Shown here in pieces: positions 41,711 through 53,023 of a DNA stretch of 64,000 nt (positions are counted from its first letter, which is position 1; each line of letters opens with the position of its first letter). The notes under the pieces are model-generated. The model searched no databases. It was not told the DNA's origin and saw only the letters and a program-made list of their open reading frames with translations. The DNA lies in the NCBI GenBank assembly GCA_027665725.1, contig JAQDDS010000006.1, positions 1 through 64,000 on the forward strand, given 5' to 3'. Source of the stretch: Streptococcaceae bacterium AF77-01CM03A. Lineage in GTDB: Bacteria; Bacillota; Bacilli; Lactobacillales; Streptococcaceae. Position numbers and translations under genes: made by a program.

Positions 41711-44700
41711 GTGGTTGATGTAAATCGTTTTAAAAGTATGCAAATCACACTAGCTTCTCCAAGCAAAGTCCGTTCATGGTCTTATGGAGAAGTCAAAAAA
41801 CCTGAAACAATCAATTACCGTACGTTGAAACCAGAACGTGAAGGACTCTTTGACGAAGTAATCTTTGGTCCTACAAAAGACTGGGAATGTGCTTGTGGTA
41901 AATACAAACGCATTCGCTACAGAGGGATTGTTTGTGACCGTTGTGGTGTTGAAGTAACGCGTACAAAAGTTCGTCGTGAACGTATGGGACACATCGAGTT
42001 GAAAGCTCCTGTATCTCATATCTGGTATTTCAAGGGGATTCCAAGCCGTATGGGCTTGACCCTTGATATGAGTCCTCGTGCCCTCGAGGAAGTTATCTAC
42101 TTTGCAGCTTACGTGGTGATCGATCCAAAAGATACACCACTTGAGCACAAGTCTATCATGACAGAGCGCGAATACCGTGAGCGCTTGCGTGAGTACGGTT
42201 ATGGATCATTCGTTGCCAAGATGGGTGCCGAAGCTATCCAGGACCTCTTGAAACAAGTAGATCTTGAAAAAGAAATTGCTGAACTCAAAGAAGAGTTAAA
42301 AACAGCTACTGGACAAAAACGTGTCAAAGCTATCCGTCGTTTGGATGTTTTGGATGCTTTCCACAAGTCTGGGAACAAGCCTGAATGGATGATTCTCAAC
42401 ATCCTTCCAGTTATTCCACCAGATCTTCGTCCAATGTTGCAGTTGGATGGTGGCCGTTTTGCCTCATCTGACTTGAACGACCTTTACCGCCGTGTTATCA
42501 ACCGTAACAACCGTTTGGCTCGTTTGCTTGAGTTGAATGCACCAGGTATCATCGTTCAAAATGAAAAGCGTATGCTTCAAGAGGCGGTTGACGCTTTGAT
42601 TGACAATGGTCGTCGTGGTCGTCCGATTACAGGACCAGGTAGCCGTCCACTGAAATCATTGAGCCACATGCTCAAAGGTAAACAGGGACGCTTCCGTCAA
42701 AACTTGCTCGGTAAACGTGTTGACTTCTCAGGACGTTCCGTTATCGCTGTTGGTCCAACACTTAAGATGTACCAATGTGGTGTGCCACGTGAAATGGCAA
42801 TCGAGCTCTTTAAACCATTCGTGATGCGTGAAATCGTTGCCCGCGATATCGTGCAAAACGTTAAAGCGGCTAAACGCTTGGTAGAACGTGGAGATGAGCG
42901 TATCTGGGATATCCTCGAAGAAGTCATCAAAGAACACCCAGTTCTTTTGAACCGCGCACCTACCCTTCACCGTTTGGGTATCCAAGCTTTTGAGCCTGTC
43001 TTGATTGACGGTAAAGCCCTTCGCTTGCACCCACTTGTCTGTGAAGCCTACAATGCCGACTTTGACGGTGACCAAATGGCCATCCACGTACCACTCTCAG
43101 AAGAAGCCCAAGCAGAAGCTCGTATCTTGATGCTTGCTGCTGAGCACATCTTGAACCCTAAAGATGGTAAACCAGTTGTTACTCCATCTCAGGACATGGT
43201 TTTGGGTAACTACTACTTGACCATGGAAGAAGCTGGTCGTGAAGGCGAAGGCATGGTCTTCAAGGACCGTGACGAAGCTGTCATGGCTTACCGTAATGGT
43301 TATGTTCACCTTCACTCACGTGTTGGTATCGCAACAGATAGCCTTAACAAACCATGGACAGAAGAGCAAAAACACAAAATCTTGCTTACAACTGTTGGTA
43401 AAATCCTCTTCAACGATATCATGCCAGAAGGACTACCTTACTTGCAAGAGCCAACTAACGCAAACTTGACAGAAGGTGTTCCGGCTAAGTACTTCTTGCC
43501 ATTAGGTGGAAATATCAAGGAAGCTATCGATGGACTTGAACTCAACCCGCCATTCAAGAAGAAAAACCTTGGAAATATCATCGCTGAAATCTTCAAACGT
43601 TTCCGTACGACAGAAACATCTGCCCTACTTGACCGTATGAAGAACCTCGGCTACCACCATTCAACTCTTGCAGGTTTGACAGTGGGTATCGCCGATATTC
43701 CAGTCGTTGAAGACAAGGCTGAAATCATCGAAGAATCACACAAACGTGTAGAACAAATCACAAAACAATTCCGTCGTGGTATGATTACAGATGACGAGCG
43801 CTATAATGCTGTTACAGCTGAATGGCGTGCTGCCCGTGAAAAATTGGAGAAACGTTTGGTTGCCAACCAAGATCCTAAGAACCCAATCGTTATGATGATG
43901 GATTCTGGAGCTCGTGGTAACATCTCAAACTTCTCACAGCTTGCCGGTATGCGTGGTCTAATGGCCGCTCCGAACGGACGTATCATGGAATTGCCAATCC
44001 TTTCAAACTTCCGCGAAGGTTTGTCAGTACTTGAAATGTTCTTCTCAACTCACGGTGCCCGTAAGGGTATGACCGATACGGCCCTTAAGACAGCCGACTC
44101 AGGTTACTTGACTCGTCGTTTGGTTGACGTTGCCCAAGATGTTATCATCCGTGAGGATGACTGTGGAACAGACCGTGGTCTCTTGATTCGTTCTATTACA
44201 GAAGGTAAAGAGATGATTGAGTCTCTCGAAGAGCGTCTCAATGGTCGTTACACTAAGAAAACTGTTAAACACCCAGAAACTGGTGCGGTTATCATTGGTC
44301 CAAATGAATTGATTACAGAAGACAAGGCACGTGAAATTGTCAATGCTGGTGTTGAAGAAGTAACAATCCGTTCAGTATTTACATGTAACACTCGTCATGG
44401 TGTCTGCCGTCACTGTTACGGTATCAACTTGGCAACTGGTGATGCGGTTGAAGTTGGTGAAGCAGTTGGTACAATCGCTGCCCAATCTATCGGGGAACCT
44501 GGTACACAGCTTACAATGCGTACCTTCCACACGGGTGGGGTTGCCTCAAATACCGATATCACTCAGGGTCTTCCTCGTGTCCAAGAAATCTTTGAAGCCC
44601 GCAATCCTAAAGGGGAAGCGGTCATCACAGAAGTCAAAGGGGAAGTTACAGCAATCGAAGAAGATGCTTCAACTCGTACTAAGAAAGTCTTCGTTAAAGG

Positions 44701-45361
44701 TGAAACTGGCGAAGGCGAATACGTGGTACCATTCACAGCCCGTATGCGTGTTGAAGTCGGCGATCAAGTATCTCGCGGTGCAGCCCTTACAGAAGGTTCT
44801 ATCCAACCAAAACGTCTCCTTGCTGTACGTGATGTCTTGTCAGTTGAAACTTACCTCCTCGGTGAAGTACAAAAAGTTTACCGTAGCCAAGGGGTAGAAA
44901 TCGGTGACAAACACATCGAGGTAATGGTTCGTCAAATGATCCGCAAAGTTCGTGTCATGGATCCAGGGGATACAGACCTTCTCATGGGTACTCTCATGGA
45001 TATCAACGACTTTACAGATGCCAACAAAGATGTTCTTATCGCAGGTGGTGTTCCAGCAACTGGTCGCCCAGTCCTTATGGGAATTACCAAAGCCTCACTT
45101 GAAACAAATAGTTTCTTGTCAGCTGCTTCCTTCCAGGAAACAACTCGTGTCCTTACAGACGCAGCTATTCGTGGTAAGAAAGACCATCTCCTTGGTCTCA
45201 AGGAAAATGTTATCATCGGTAAGATCATCCCAGCTGGTACTGGTATGGCTCGCTACCGTAACCTTGAACCACAAGCAGTCAACGAAGAGTCACTCCTTGC
45301 AGATTCACAAGAAGAAGCTCCAGTAGATACTTCTACGGAAACGGTTGAAGTTGGAGAGTAA
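41711..45361 (+). CDS. rpoC: DNA-directed RNA polymerase subunit beta'
   Basis: A 1216-residue beta' subunit. GTG start after AAGGGAAG. N-terminal zinc site [20 protein letters not shown] (about 60-80), active-centre magnesium loop N448-A-D450-F-D452-G-D454, and second zinc site [11 protein letters not shown] (about 890). Complete and intact. Co-transcribed with rpoB. Confidence 0.98.
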   Translation: MVDVNRFKSMQITLASPSKVRSWSYGEVKKPETINYRTLKPEREGLFDEVIFGPTKDWECACGKYKRIRYRGIVCDRCGVEVTRTKVRRERMGHIELKAPVSHIWYFKGIPSRMGLTLDMSPRALEEVIYFAAYVVIDPKDTPLEHKSIMTEREYRERLREYGYGSFVAKMGAEAIQDLLKQVDLEKEIAELKEELKTATGQKRVKAIRRLDVLDAFHKSGNKPEWMILNILPVIPPDLRPMLQLDGGRFASSDLNDLYRRVINRNNRLARLLELNAPGIIVQNEKRMLQEAVDALIDNGRRGRPITGPGSRPLKSLSHMLKGKQGRFRQNLLGKRVDFSGRSVIAVGPTLKMYQCGVPREMAIELFKPFVMREIVARDIVQNVKAAKRLVERGDERIWDILEEVIKEHPVLLNRAPTLHRLGIQAFEPVLIDGKALRLHPLVCEAYNADFDGDQMAIHVPLSEEAQAEARILMLAAEHILNPKDGKPVVTPSQDMVLGNYYLTMEEAGREGEGMVFKDRDEAVMAYRNGYVHLHSRVGIATDSLNKPWTEEQKHKILLTTVGKILFNDIMPEGLPYLQEPTNANLTEGVPAKYFLPLGGNIKEAIDGLELNPPFKKKNLGNIIAEIFKRFRTTETSALLDRMKNLGYHHSTLAGLTVGIADIPVVEDKAEIIEESHKRVEQITKQFRRGMITDDERYNAVTAEWRAAREKLEKRLVANQDPKNPIVMMMDSGARGNISNFSQLAGMRGLMAAPNGRIMELPILSNFREGLSVLEMFFSTHGARKGMTDTALKTADSGYLTRRLVDVAQDVIIREDDCGTDRGLLIRSITEGKEMIESLEERLNGRYTKKTVKHPETGAVIIGPNELITEDKAREIVNAGVEEVTIRSVFTCNTRHGVCRHCYGINLATGDAVEVGEAVGTIAAQSIGEPGTQLTMRTFHTGGVASNTDITQGLPRVQEIFEARNPKGEAVITEVKGEVTAIEEDASTRTKKVFVKGETGEGEYVVPFTARMRVEVGDQVSRGAALTEGSIQPKRLLAVRDVLSVETYLLGEVQKVYRSQGVEIGDKHIEVMVRQMIRKVRVMDPGDTDLLMGTLMDINDFTDANKDVLIAGGVPATGRPVLMGITKASLETNSFLSAASFQETTRVLTDAAIRGKKDHLLGLKENVIIGKIIPAGTGMARYRNLEPQAVNEESLLADSQEEAPVDTSTETVEVGE

Positions 45362-45375
45362 GCACATAAGTCTGC

Positions 45376-45405
45376 ACAAAAAGAGGGTCATCCCTCTTTT
45401 TGTAC
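45376..45405 (+). terminator. rpoBC terminator
   Basis: A 12-bp perfect stem ACAAAAAGAGGG/CCCTCTTTTTGT with loop TCAT. Confidence 0.93.
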
Positions 45406-45518
45406 GTATAGATACTGAAAATTCTATGCATGTTTTCTAGAAAAAATGATAGTAAATTGAAATAAAAAAACATTACTTTTAATTTTCAAAATAGTGAGCA
45501 AAAAGCTTTAAAAATAAG

Positions 45519-45524
45519 TATAAT
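45519..45524 (+). promoter_or_regulatory. -10 box of the CshA-like adhesin gene
   Basis: TATAAT about 100 nt before the start codon. No clear -35. The rest of the gap 45406-45623 is AT-rich leader. Confidence 0.45.
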
Positions 45525-45623
45525 AGTGCTAAAATAAGACGTTGCTTGTTTAGAGAATTGTTAAAAACAACGCATAAAAATATAACAATATATACACTCC
45601 CGAAAGGGTAATGGAGGTAAATC

Positions 45624-48600
45624 ATGAAAAATGATCTGTTTAACGACCGAATTAGTCGATTCTCGATCCGTAAGCTTCATGTAGGAGTTTGCTCGGTCTT
45701 ACTCGGAACGTTGGTAATGCTCGGAACAGCTGCAAACGTTAGTGCGGATGAAGCTGTAGAGGACAAAAAAGTTGACGGAGTTGCAGCTACAACAGAAGTA
45801 GACAAAGCTGAAGCTCCTGTAACTACAGAAGCAGCACCTGCTAAAGAAGTAACTTATAAAGCAGAAGCAGCACCTGCAGTTTCTACTGAAGTAAAACCTG
45901 AGCTAAATAGCGAAAAATTGGCAGCTTACGTTGCTGAAATTGAAGCAAACGTGGCAAATGGTAAATACAGCAACAAGACAGACGAGAGCGTTGAAATTCT
46001 TAAGGTAGGTCTTGCCAATGCTAAAAATGCACTTACTTCTGCTACAAGCCAAGCTGAACTTGACGCATCTTACCAATCACTTGTAACGATTGTAAATGAT
46101 AAACTTAAGGAAAAAGAAGTACCTACAAAACCTGCAACCGCAGAAGAAAAAATTGCAGCAGGTCAAGAAGCTCCAGCGTCTGAAAACGCTCCTAAACGCC
46201 GTTCTCGTCGTGCTCTTGGTGACGCAAATGATCCAAGCTTGATCGCGGATGACGTTGAGGACGCAACTTCAACTCCAAAAGTTGAAAAACCAGGCTTTAC
46301 AACAGATATTGATCCCAAATCTATGACTAGTCAGATTACTTGGTTGGACTTTGGAGATGTAGCCAACTGGACAGGAGCAAAAACAATCCAGGTCGCTAAA
46401 AATGAATTTAAACCAAATGACCTAACAGAGAGCTTAGCACTTCAAGTTGGGGCTACTTATACCAAGGAAATCATGCCTGGCTATGTAGTCACTGTAAAAG
46501 TTAAATCTTTGAAACCATTCCAAGCAACTGAAATCTATAAAAAACGGATGGAAGAGCAAGGGGCTACAGAAGCCGAAAAAGCAACTTATGACCCAAATGC
46601 TAAAAATGGCTATGTAAGTAAAGTTACTTCACCAATTGCTAAGCAATATTATAATGAAGGAAAAGAAGCCGACGTTATCGCTGATGCCCAAACTAGTTGG
46701 AGTGAAATCAAACTAGAAAAGGTTGATACCAAAAACAAGAAGACGACCATGGGTTCTGCATATAATGGTGGGAATATTGGGGTTCAATTTGAAATCTCTG
46801 CAACCTTCCGTGGTAAGAAAGTTAAGCCAGCTGTTGTTATGGCTGATGGAGAGTCTGCTAACCCTGGTGAATTTGTTATGTTCACTACCAACGGACAAGG
46901 TTGGCAGCACATTGGGGAATGGAAGAAGTTTAACAGACCAGCCACCTCTGTACCTTATCAACCACAAGATGCAGAAAACCTTTTGGGACCTACACCTAAA
47001 TATAATAACATTAACCTAAGACAACTTCGTGATTCTACTGAAGTTGGACCAGAAAAGAAACCAGTAGCATGGAAGTACTTTGGAAATCCTGACCAAGTTA
47101 CAGGTGGTCTAGGAACTGGTATCTTTGGACCAAATATTTCTGCAGGTAATAACACAGTTCCACTCGTGATGACACGTGGAGCATCTGAAGTGGGGCTTTA
47201 TATCGCTTCAGGTGGTAAACAGTCAGCCATGCTAGGATTCTTCCCACTTGATGAAGGGGATGCTCCTGAGTCATATGGTAAGGCAGTCCATACCATTGCA
47301 ACTGTTGACGGTGTTACTGGAGCTAAAGTAAATCAACCGTATCTTGGTAGCGTTAGCCCAGATATGGATGAAAACACTACTCAAGACTGGTTCGGTGATG
47401 ATAAGACAACTACGGCCGATGAAGGAATTAACCAATTGCTTCCAGATGAACTCAAAGGTACAACTAATGAGATGATCAAAATGGACCGTACCAAACCAGG
47501 CAACTACAAGATGTCAGTTCAAGCTCATACGGATGGAGCTTCAGAAGCACATATCTATGGTTGGGTAGACTTTAACCAAAATGGTAAATTCGATGAAGAT
47601 GAACGCTCAAATCTCGCTACAATCACACAAGATGGCACTGTTGAGTTGACCTTTGCAAACAGCAAGACTTACGTCGACCCAAGCGTTAAAGAGTTAGGTG
47701 CTCGTGTTCGTATCGCTAAGAAAGCGAACGAGATTGAAAGCCCAACTGGCATGGCCTTCTCAGGTGAAGTAGAAGACTTCAAGACTCAAATCACCCACCC
47801 ACCAAAAGGAGAATTTAAGGAAACTTCTGGCCCTCAAGGTACGAAACAATCAGCAACTGTTGCCTTTACAGCACGTGGAGAACACAAGTATGAACGTGAT
47901 TCTAAGGCAGTTATCGACGAGACAGTAGAACCATACATCGTTGACAAAGATGGCAACCGTGCAACACTTGATGCAGACGGTTACTACGTCGTTCAAGGAC
48001 AAGGTAAGTACAAGATTACTGCTAAGGGTAAAGATGTAGATGTTGAGTTTATTCCTGAGGACAACTTCCTAGGAACTGCTGATGGTATCTCTATCCGTCG
48101 TTCAGATAATAATGGCTATGATACAGGCTGGTCAACAAAATTCCCAGACCAAGAAGCTAACGTAGACACAATATTGAACACAATGGATGGTCTTTACATT
48201 CCAACTGTAACACCGATTGACATTGAAGGGGTTGACAAGACTTCTAAAGATATTCAAGGTGCAACTCAAAAAGAAACACCTACCTTTAATACAACAGCTT
48301 CTAACTCAGCTGGCGATAAGATTGCTATTGCTCCAAGCGCGGGCTATCCTGCTAAGTTGGTAGACCCAGCAACAGGTCGTACTATTGATGAGACATCTGT
48401 AACAGTAGCTGGAGAAGGGACATACACGATTAATCCTACAACTGGTGAAGTAACCTTCACTCCAGAACCAGACTTTGTCGGAACAGCCAAAGGTGTGGAA
48501 GTTATATTGTCAGCGCCAGTTGGACGCAATAAAGATGGTAAGGTTCAAGAGGAGTACATCAAGACAGCGACAGCTAAGTACACTCCGACTGTAACTCCAA

Positions 48601-51600
48601 TTACCATCACTCCAACAGACAAAGTTTCTGAGGACATCCAAAACGTTCCACAAACTCAAACTCCTACATTTGAGTTGAGTAACGACAAGACTGCGAAAAT
48701 CACAAGTAAGAAATTGGTAGACCCAGCAACAGGTCAACCTACTGATGAAAAAACTGTCACCGTGTCTGGCGAAGGAACATACACAATCGATCCTTCTACA
48801 GGAGCTGTTACATTTACTCCTGAAAAAGACTTTGTCGGACCAGCTAAAGGCGTTAAGGTTCAAGCAACTGCAACTATTACAAACGGAAAAGGTGAAACTT
48901 CAACAATCACTGCTGAAGCAAGCTACACGCCAACTGTAAAATCAGCTGCTCCAACAGCTAAACCAGCTACATCTAAAGATATCCAAGGTGCGACTCAAAC
49001 AGGTACACCAAAATTTGCAGGTACAACTGTTTCTGTTAACGGTGAAGACAAAGAAATCACTATTAAAGATAACAGCTACACACTTTTGGATAAAGATGGT
49101 AATGAAGTTACAACTACAACAGCTTATGCTGAAGATGGAACAACACCAATCGGTACATTCACAATCAACCCAGCAACTGGTACTGTAACATTCACACCAA
49201 CTGATAAGTCTTACACAGGTAAAGTAACTCCTGTTAAGGTTCAAGCTGAAAGCTCAAATGGTATTAAAGTTGATACAACTTACACACCTGAGATTGTTCC
49301 GGTGACACCAACTGCAACACCAGCTGAAACAACAGACATCCAAGGTGCAACTCAAAAAGGTAAGCCTGAATTCAAGGGTGGAACTGTTACAGTTGATGGA
49401 GTAGAAAAAACTGTTCCAATCAACGAAGATGTTCCAGCAACATTTGACGATGGTTCAACAACTAAGACAGTTGAAGGTGTTGGTACTTACACAGTAGCAC
49501 CAGACGGAACAGTAACATTTGTTCCTGAAAAATCATTTGTTGGTAAAGCTCCATCAGTTACAGTTGTGCGTGAAGATAAGAACGGAACAAAAGCTTCTGC
49601 AACATACACACCAACAGTAACACCTGTTAAACCAACAGCAACACCAGTAGAAACAACAGACATTCAAGGTGCGACTCAAACAGGTAAACCTGAATTCACT
49701 GCAGGTGACAGCCGTGTGCCAATGAATGATGCTGTTCCAGCGACATTTGAAGATGGTTCAACAACTAAGACAGTTGAAGGTGTTGGTACTTACACAGTAG
49801 CTCCAGATGGAACAGTAACATTCGTACCAGAAAAATCATTTGTTGGAACTGCGCCAGCGGTAACAGTTGTGCGTGAAGATAAGAACGGAACAAAAGCTTC
49901 TGCAACATACACACCAACAGTAACACCTGTTAAACCAACAGCAACACCAGTAGAAACAACAGACATTCAAGGTGCGACTCAAACAGGTAAACCTGAATTC
50001 ACTGCAGGTGACAGCCGTGTGCCAATGAATGATGCTGTTCCAGCGACATTTGACGATGGTTCAACAACTAAGACAGTTGAAGGTGTTGGTACTTACACAG
50101 TAGCACCAGACGGAACAGTAACATTTGTTCCTGAAAAATCATTTGTTGGTAAAGCTCCATCAGTTACAGTTGTTCGTGAAGATATGAACGGAACGAAAGC
50201 TTCTTCAACATACACACCAACAGTAACACCAGTAACACCAACAGCTGAAGATGCTACTTCAACTGATAAGCAAGGTCAAACACAATCTGGTAAACCAACA
50301 TTCACACCAGGTAACTCAAACGTACCAATGGATGATGCTGTTCCAGCAACATTTGAAGATGGTTCAACAACTAAGACTATCCCAGGTGAAGGAACATACA
50401 CAGTAGCACCAGATGGCACTGTAACATTCGTACCAGAAAAATCATTCACAGGTACAGGCACAGGCGTGACTGTTAAACGTGTAGATAAGAACGGTACACC
50501 GGTAACAGCTAAGTACACACCAACTGTAACACCAGTAACACCAACAGCAACACCAGCTGAATCAGTAGCTCCTCAAGGTGTGGTTCAAACTGGTACTGTT
50601 ACATTCACAGAAGGTGACCCAGTTGCACCAATCGACAAGGATACTATTACTCTTCTTGACGAAAATGGTCAACCAGCAGCTTCAGTAGATGCTAAGTCAC
50701 CAGACGGTAAGGTTATCGGTACATTCACAGTTGATAAAGCAACCGGTGTTGTAACCTTTACACCAACTGACAAGTCATACTCAGGTGATGTTGTTCCAGT
50801 TAAGGTTCAAGCTAAAGATGCTAACGGTACTGCTGTAGAAACAACTTACACACCTAAGATCACTCCAGTAGTTCCAACAGGTGAAGATGTAACTTCAAAA
50901 GATAAACAAGGCCAAACTCAATCAGGTAAACCTAAGTTTACAGAAGGAAATCCAAACATTCCAATGGATGATGATACGCCAGCTACATTCGAAGATGGTT
51001 CAACAACTAAGACTATCCCAGGTGAAGGAACATACACAGTAGCTCCAGACGGAACGGTTACCTTCGTACCAGAAAAATCATTCACAGGAACAGGAACAGG
51101 CGTAACTGTTAAACGTGTAGATAAGAACGGTACACCGGTAACAGCTAAGTACACACCAACTGTAACACCAGTAACACCAACAGCAACACCAGCTGAATCA
51201 GTTGCACCTCAAGGTGTGGTTCAAACTGGTACAGTAACCTTCACAGAAGGTGATCCAGTTGCACCAATCGACAAGGATACCATTACTCTTCTTGACGAAA
51301 ATGGTCAACCAGCAGCTTCAGTAGATGCTAAGTCACCAGAAGGTAAAGTAATCGGTACCTTCACAGTTGATAAAGAAACAGGTGTTGTAACATTCACACC
51401 AACTGACAAGTCATACTCAGGTGATGTTGTTCCAGTCAAGGTTCAAGCTAAAGATGCTAACGGTACTGCTGTAGAAACAACTTACACACCTAAGATTACT
51501 CCAGTAGTTCCAACAGGTGAAGATGTTACATCAACAGATATCCAAGGTAAGACACAAACAGGTAAACCTAAGTTTACAGAAGGTGATCCAAGTGTACCAA

Positions 51601-52877
51601 TGGATGACGATGTTCCAGCAACATTTGAAGATGGTTCAACAACTAAGACTATCCCAGGTGAAGGAACATACACAGTAGCACCAGACGGAACTGTAACATT
51701 CGTACCAGAAAAATCATTCACAGGAACAGGAACAGGCGTGACTGTTAAACGTGTAGATAAGAATGGTACACCAGTAACAGCTAAGTACACACCAACTGTT
51801 ACACCAGTAACACCAACAGCAGAACCAGCTACAACTATTGGACCAAAAGGTAAAGAACAGTCTGGTAAACCAACATTCAAGGAAGGCGATAGCCGTGTTC
51901 CAATGAATGATGACGTTCCAGCAACATTTGACGATGGTTCAACAACTAAGACTATTCCAGGTGTTGGTACTTACACAGTAGCACCAGACGGAACAGTAAC
52001 CTTCAAACCAGAACCTGAATTTACAGGAACAGCTCCATCAGTTACAGTTGTTCGTGAAGATATGAACGGAACAAAAGCTTCTGCAACATACACACCAACA
52101 GTAACACCAGTTACTACGTTTGTAGATAAAGAAGGTAAAGCAATTCCAGGATATCCAACGGAAGACGGCGAAAATCCTAAGAAAGATATTCCAGGATACC
52201 GCTTCGTAGAGACTAAGAAACTTCCAAACGGCGACACAGAACATGTCTACGAAAAAGTGAAGACTAGTCACAAGGATAAAGACGGAAATGAAATTCCAGG
52301 ATATCCAACAGAAGACGGCGAAAATCCTAGGAAAGACATTCCAGGATACCGCTTCGTAGAGACTAAGAAACTTCCAAACGGCGACACAGAACATGTCTAC
52401 GAAAAAGTGAAGACTAGTCACAAGGATAAAGACGGAAATGAAATTCCAGGATATCCAACAGAAGACGGCGAAAATCCTAAGAAAGACATTCCAGGATACC
52501 GCTTCGTAGAGACTAAGAAACTTCCAAACGGCGACACAGAACATATCTACGAAAAAGTGAAGACTAGTCACAAGGATAAAGACGGAAATGAAATTCCAGG
52601 ATATCCAACAGAAGATGGTGAAAATCCTAAGAAAGACATTCCAGGATACCGCTTCGTAGAGACTAAGAAATTGCCAAATGGTGATACAGTACACATCTAC
52701 GAAAAAGTTGTAACTCCAGAAAAACCAGAAGCTCCAGTTAAACCAGCTCCAGCTAAGGAAAATGCTCCTCAATTGCCAAATACTGGTACTGAAGATCATG
52801 CTAGCCTTGCTGCCCTTGGTTTAGTAGGTGTCTTGAGTGGATTTGGACTTATCGCTCGTAAAAAGAAAGAAGACTAA
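45624..52877 (+). CDS. CshA-type fibrillar LPXTG adhesin
   Basis: A 2417-residue wall-anchored protein. A YSIRK-type signal peptide (RFSIRKLHVGVCSVLLG, about 11-28, cleaved near NVSADEA) leads to a helical Glu/Lys/Ala-rich segment (about 45-190). A non-repetitive adhesive region (about 215-720) ends in a GEVEDF domain (DFNQNGKFDEDE...GEVEDF). About 12 CshA-type fibril repeats of about 80-105 residues follow (about 730-2170), recognisable by QG.TQ.GKP.F and GTYTVAPDGTVTF.PE. Four 50-residue repeats (about 2173-2370) and LPNTG at 2384-2388 end it. S. gordonii CshA binds fibronectin; binding here is inferred. ATG after ATGGAGG. Confidence 0.93.
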   Translation: MKNDLFNDRISRFSIRKLHVGVCSVLLGTLVMLGTAANVSADEAVEDKKVDGVAATTEVDKAEAPVTTEAAPAKEVTYKAEAAPAVSTEVKPELNSEKLAAYVAEIEANVANGKYSNKTDESVEILKVGLANAKNALTSATSQAELDASYQSLVTIVNDKLKEKEVPTKPATAEEKIAAGQEAPASENAPKRRSRRALGDANDPSLIADDVEDATSTPKVEKPGFTTDIDPKSMTSQITWLDFGDVANWTGAKTIQVAKNEFKPNDLTESLALQVGATYTKEIMPGYVVTVKVKSLKPFQATEIYKKRMEEQGATEAEKATYDPNAKNGYVSKVTSPIAKQYYNEGKEADVIADAQTSWSEIKLEKVDTKNKKTTMGSAYNGGNIGVQFEISATFRGKKVKPAVVMADGESANPGEFVMFTTNGQGWQHIGEWKKFNRPATSVPYQPQDAENLLGPTPKYNNINLRQLRDSTEVGPEKKPVAWKYFGNPDQVTGGLGTGIFGPNISAGNNTVPLVMTRGASEVGLYIASGGKQSAMLGFFPLDEGDAPESYGKAVHTIATVDGVTGAKVNQPYLGSVSPDMDENTTQDWFGDDKTTTADEGINQLLPDELKGTTNEMIKMDRTKPGNYKMSVQAHTDGASEAHIYGWVDFNQNGKFDEDERSNLATITQDGTVELTFANSKTYVDPSVKELGARVRIAKKANEIESPTGMAFSGEVEDFKTQITHPPKGEFKETSGPQGTKQSATVAFTARGEHKYERDSKAVIDETVEPYIVDKDGNRATLDADGYYVVQGQGKYKITAKGKDVDVEFIPEDNFLGTADGISIRRSDNNGYDTGWSTKFPDQEANVDTILNTMDGLYIPTVTPIDIEGVDKTSKDIQGATQKETPTFNTTASNSAGDKIAIAPSAGYPAKLVDPATGRTIDETSVTVAGEGTYTINPTTGEVTFTPEPDFVGTAKGVEVILSAPVGRNKDGKVQEEYIKTATAKYTPTVTPITITPTDKVSEDIQNVPQTQTPTFELSNDKTAKITSKKLVDPATGQPTDEKTVTVSGEGTYTIDPSTGAVTFTPEKDFVGPAKGVKVQATATITNGKGETSTITAEASYTPTVKSAAPTAKPATSKDIQGATQTGTPKFAGTTVSVNGEDKEITIKDNSYTLLDKDGNEVTTTTAYAEDGTTPIGTFTINPATGTVTFTPTDKSYTGKVTPVKVQAESSNGIKVDTTYTPEIVPVTPTATPAETTDIQGATQKGKPEFKGGTVTVDGVEKTVPINEDVPATFDDGSTTKTVEGVGTYTVAPDGTVTFVPEKSFVGKAPSVTVVREDKNGTKASATYTPTVTPVKPTATPVETTDIQGATQTGKPEFTAGDSRVPMNDAVPATFEDGSTTKTVEGVGTYTVAPDGTVTFVPEKSFVGTAPAVTVVREDKNGTKASATYTPTVTPVKPTATPVETTDIQGATQTGKPEFTAGDSRVPMNDAVPATFDDGSTTKTVEGVGTYTVAPDGTVTFVPEKSFVGKAPSVTVVREDMNGTKASSTYTPTVTPVTPTAEDATSTDKQGQTQSGKPTFTPGNSNVPMDDAVPATFEDGSTTKTIPGEGTYTVAPDGTVTFVPEKSFTGTGTGVTVKRVDKNGTPVTAKYTPTVTPVTPTATPAESVAPQGVVQTGTVTFTEGDPVAPIDKDTITLLDENGQPAASVDAKSPDGKVIGTFTVDKATGVVTFTPTDKSYSGDVVPVKVQAKDANGTAVETTYTPKITPVVPTGEDVTSKDKQGQTQSGKPKFTEGNPNIPMDDDTPATFEDGSTTKTIPGEGTYTVAPDGTVTFVPEKSFTGTGTGVTVKRVDKNGTPVTAKYTPTVTPVTPTATPAESVAPQGVVQTGTVTFTEGDPVAPIDKDTITLLDENGQPAASVDAKSPEGKVIGTFTVDKETGVVTFTPTDKSYSGDVVPVKVQAKDANGTAVETTYTPKITPVVPTGEDVTSTDIQGKTQTGKPKFTEGDPSVPMDDDVPATFEDGSTTKTIPGEGTYTVAPDGTVTFVPEKSFTGTGTGVTVKRVDKNGTPVTAKYTPTVTPVTPTAEPATTIGPKGKEQSGKPTFKEGDSRVPMNDDVPATFDDGSTTKTIPGVGTYTVAPDGTVTFKPEPEFTGTAPSVTVVREDMNGTKASATYTPTVTPVTTFVDKEGKAIPGYPTEDGENPKKDIPGYRFVETKKLPNGDTEHVYEKVKTSHKDKDGNEIPGYPTEDGENPRKDIPGYRFVETKKLPNGDTEHVYEKVKTSHKDKDGNEIPGYPTEDGENPKKDIPGYRFVETKKLPNGDTEHIYEKVKTSHKDKDGNEIPGYPTEDGENPKKDIPGYRFVETKKLPNGDTVHIYEKVVTPEKPEAPVKPAPAKENAPQLPNTGTEDHASLAALGLVGVLSGFGLIARKKKED
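48205..52110 (+). repeat. tandem CshA-type repeats, DNA level
   Basis: About 12 diverged to near-identical coding repeats. Modules starting at about 49624 and 49927 are nearly identical with a 303-bp period. The pair of unlike modules at about 50235-50880 recurs at about 50880-51520, so a two-module unit has duplicated. This high identity makes the tract prone to recombination and to assembly collapse. Confidence 0.88.
52142..52735 (+). repeat. four 150-bp tandem repeats near the adhesin C-terminus
   Basis: The period is exactly 150 bp (anchor ATATCCAAC at 52151, 52301, 52451 and 52601), encoding 50 residues that begin IPGYPTEDGENPKKDIPGYR. Copies 1-3 are nearly identical and copy 4 is slightly diverged. 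It forms the stalk between the fibril repeats and the LPNTG anchor. Confidence 0.93.
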
Positions 52878-52916
52878 TCAACTCTGTAAAGTAGTGAGAA
52901 AGTCACCTTTCTAATT

Positions 52917-52952
52917 AAAAACTAGTACATCCTTGGATGTACTAGTTTTTTT
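52917..52952 (+). terminator. adhesin gene terminator
   Basis: A 16-bp stem around AACTAGTACATCC/GGATGTACTAGTT with a 2-nt loop and T7 tail. Confidence 0.93.
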
Positions 52953-53023
52953 AATCTCTTTGCTGCTTGTCTTAAGGATAGAACTATGCTACAATCTTGT
53001 AAAGCAAATAAGGAAGTCAAACC

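Noticed and set aside
50276..51880. Repeated antisense ORFs in the adhesin repeats
   Set aside because: They recur because the sense DNA repeats; no start signals.
48205..52735. CRISPR array
   Set aside because: The repeats are in-frame coding tandem modules of 150-300 bp with no short repeat-spacer pattern, and no cas genes are present.
52038..52799. 253-codon minus-strand ORF opposite the adhesin stalk
   Set aside because: Its long open frame comes from the 150-bp period repeats; the protein is a Trp/Phe-rich low-complexity shadow.
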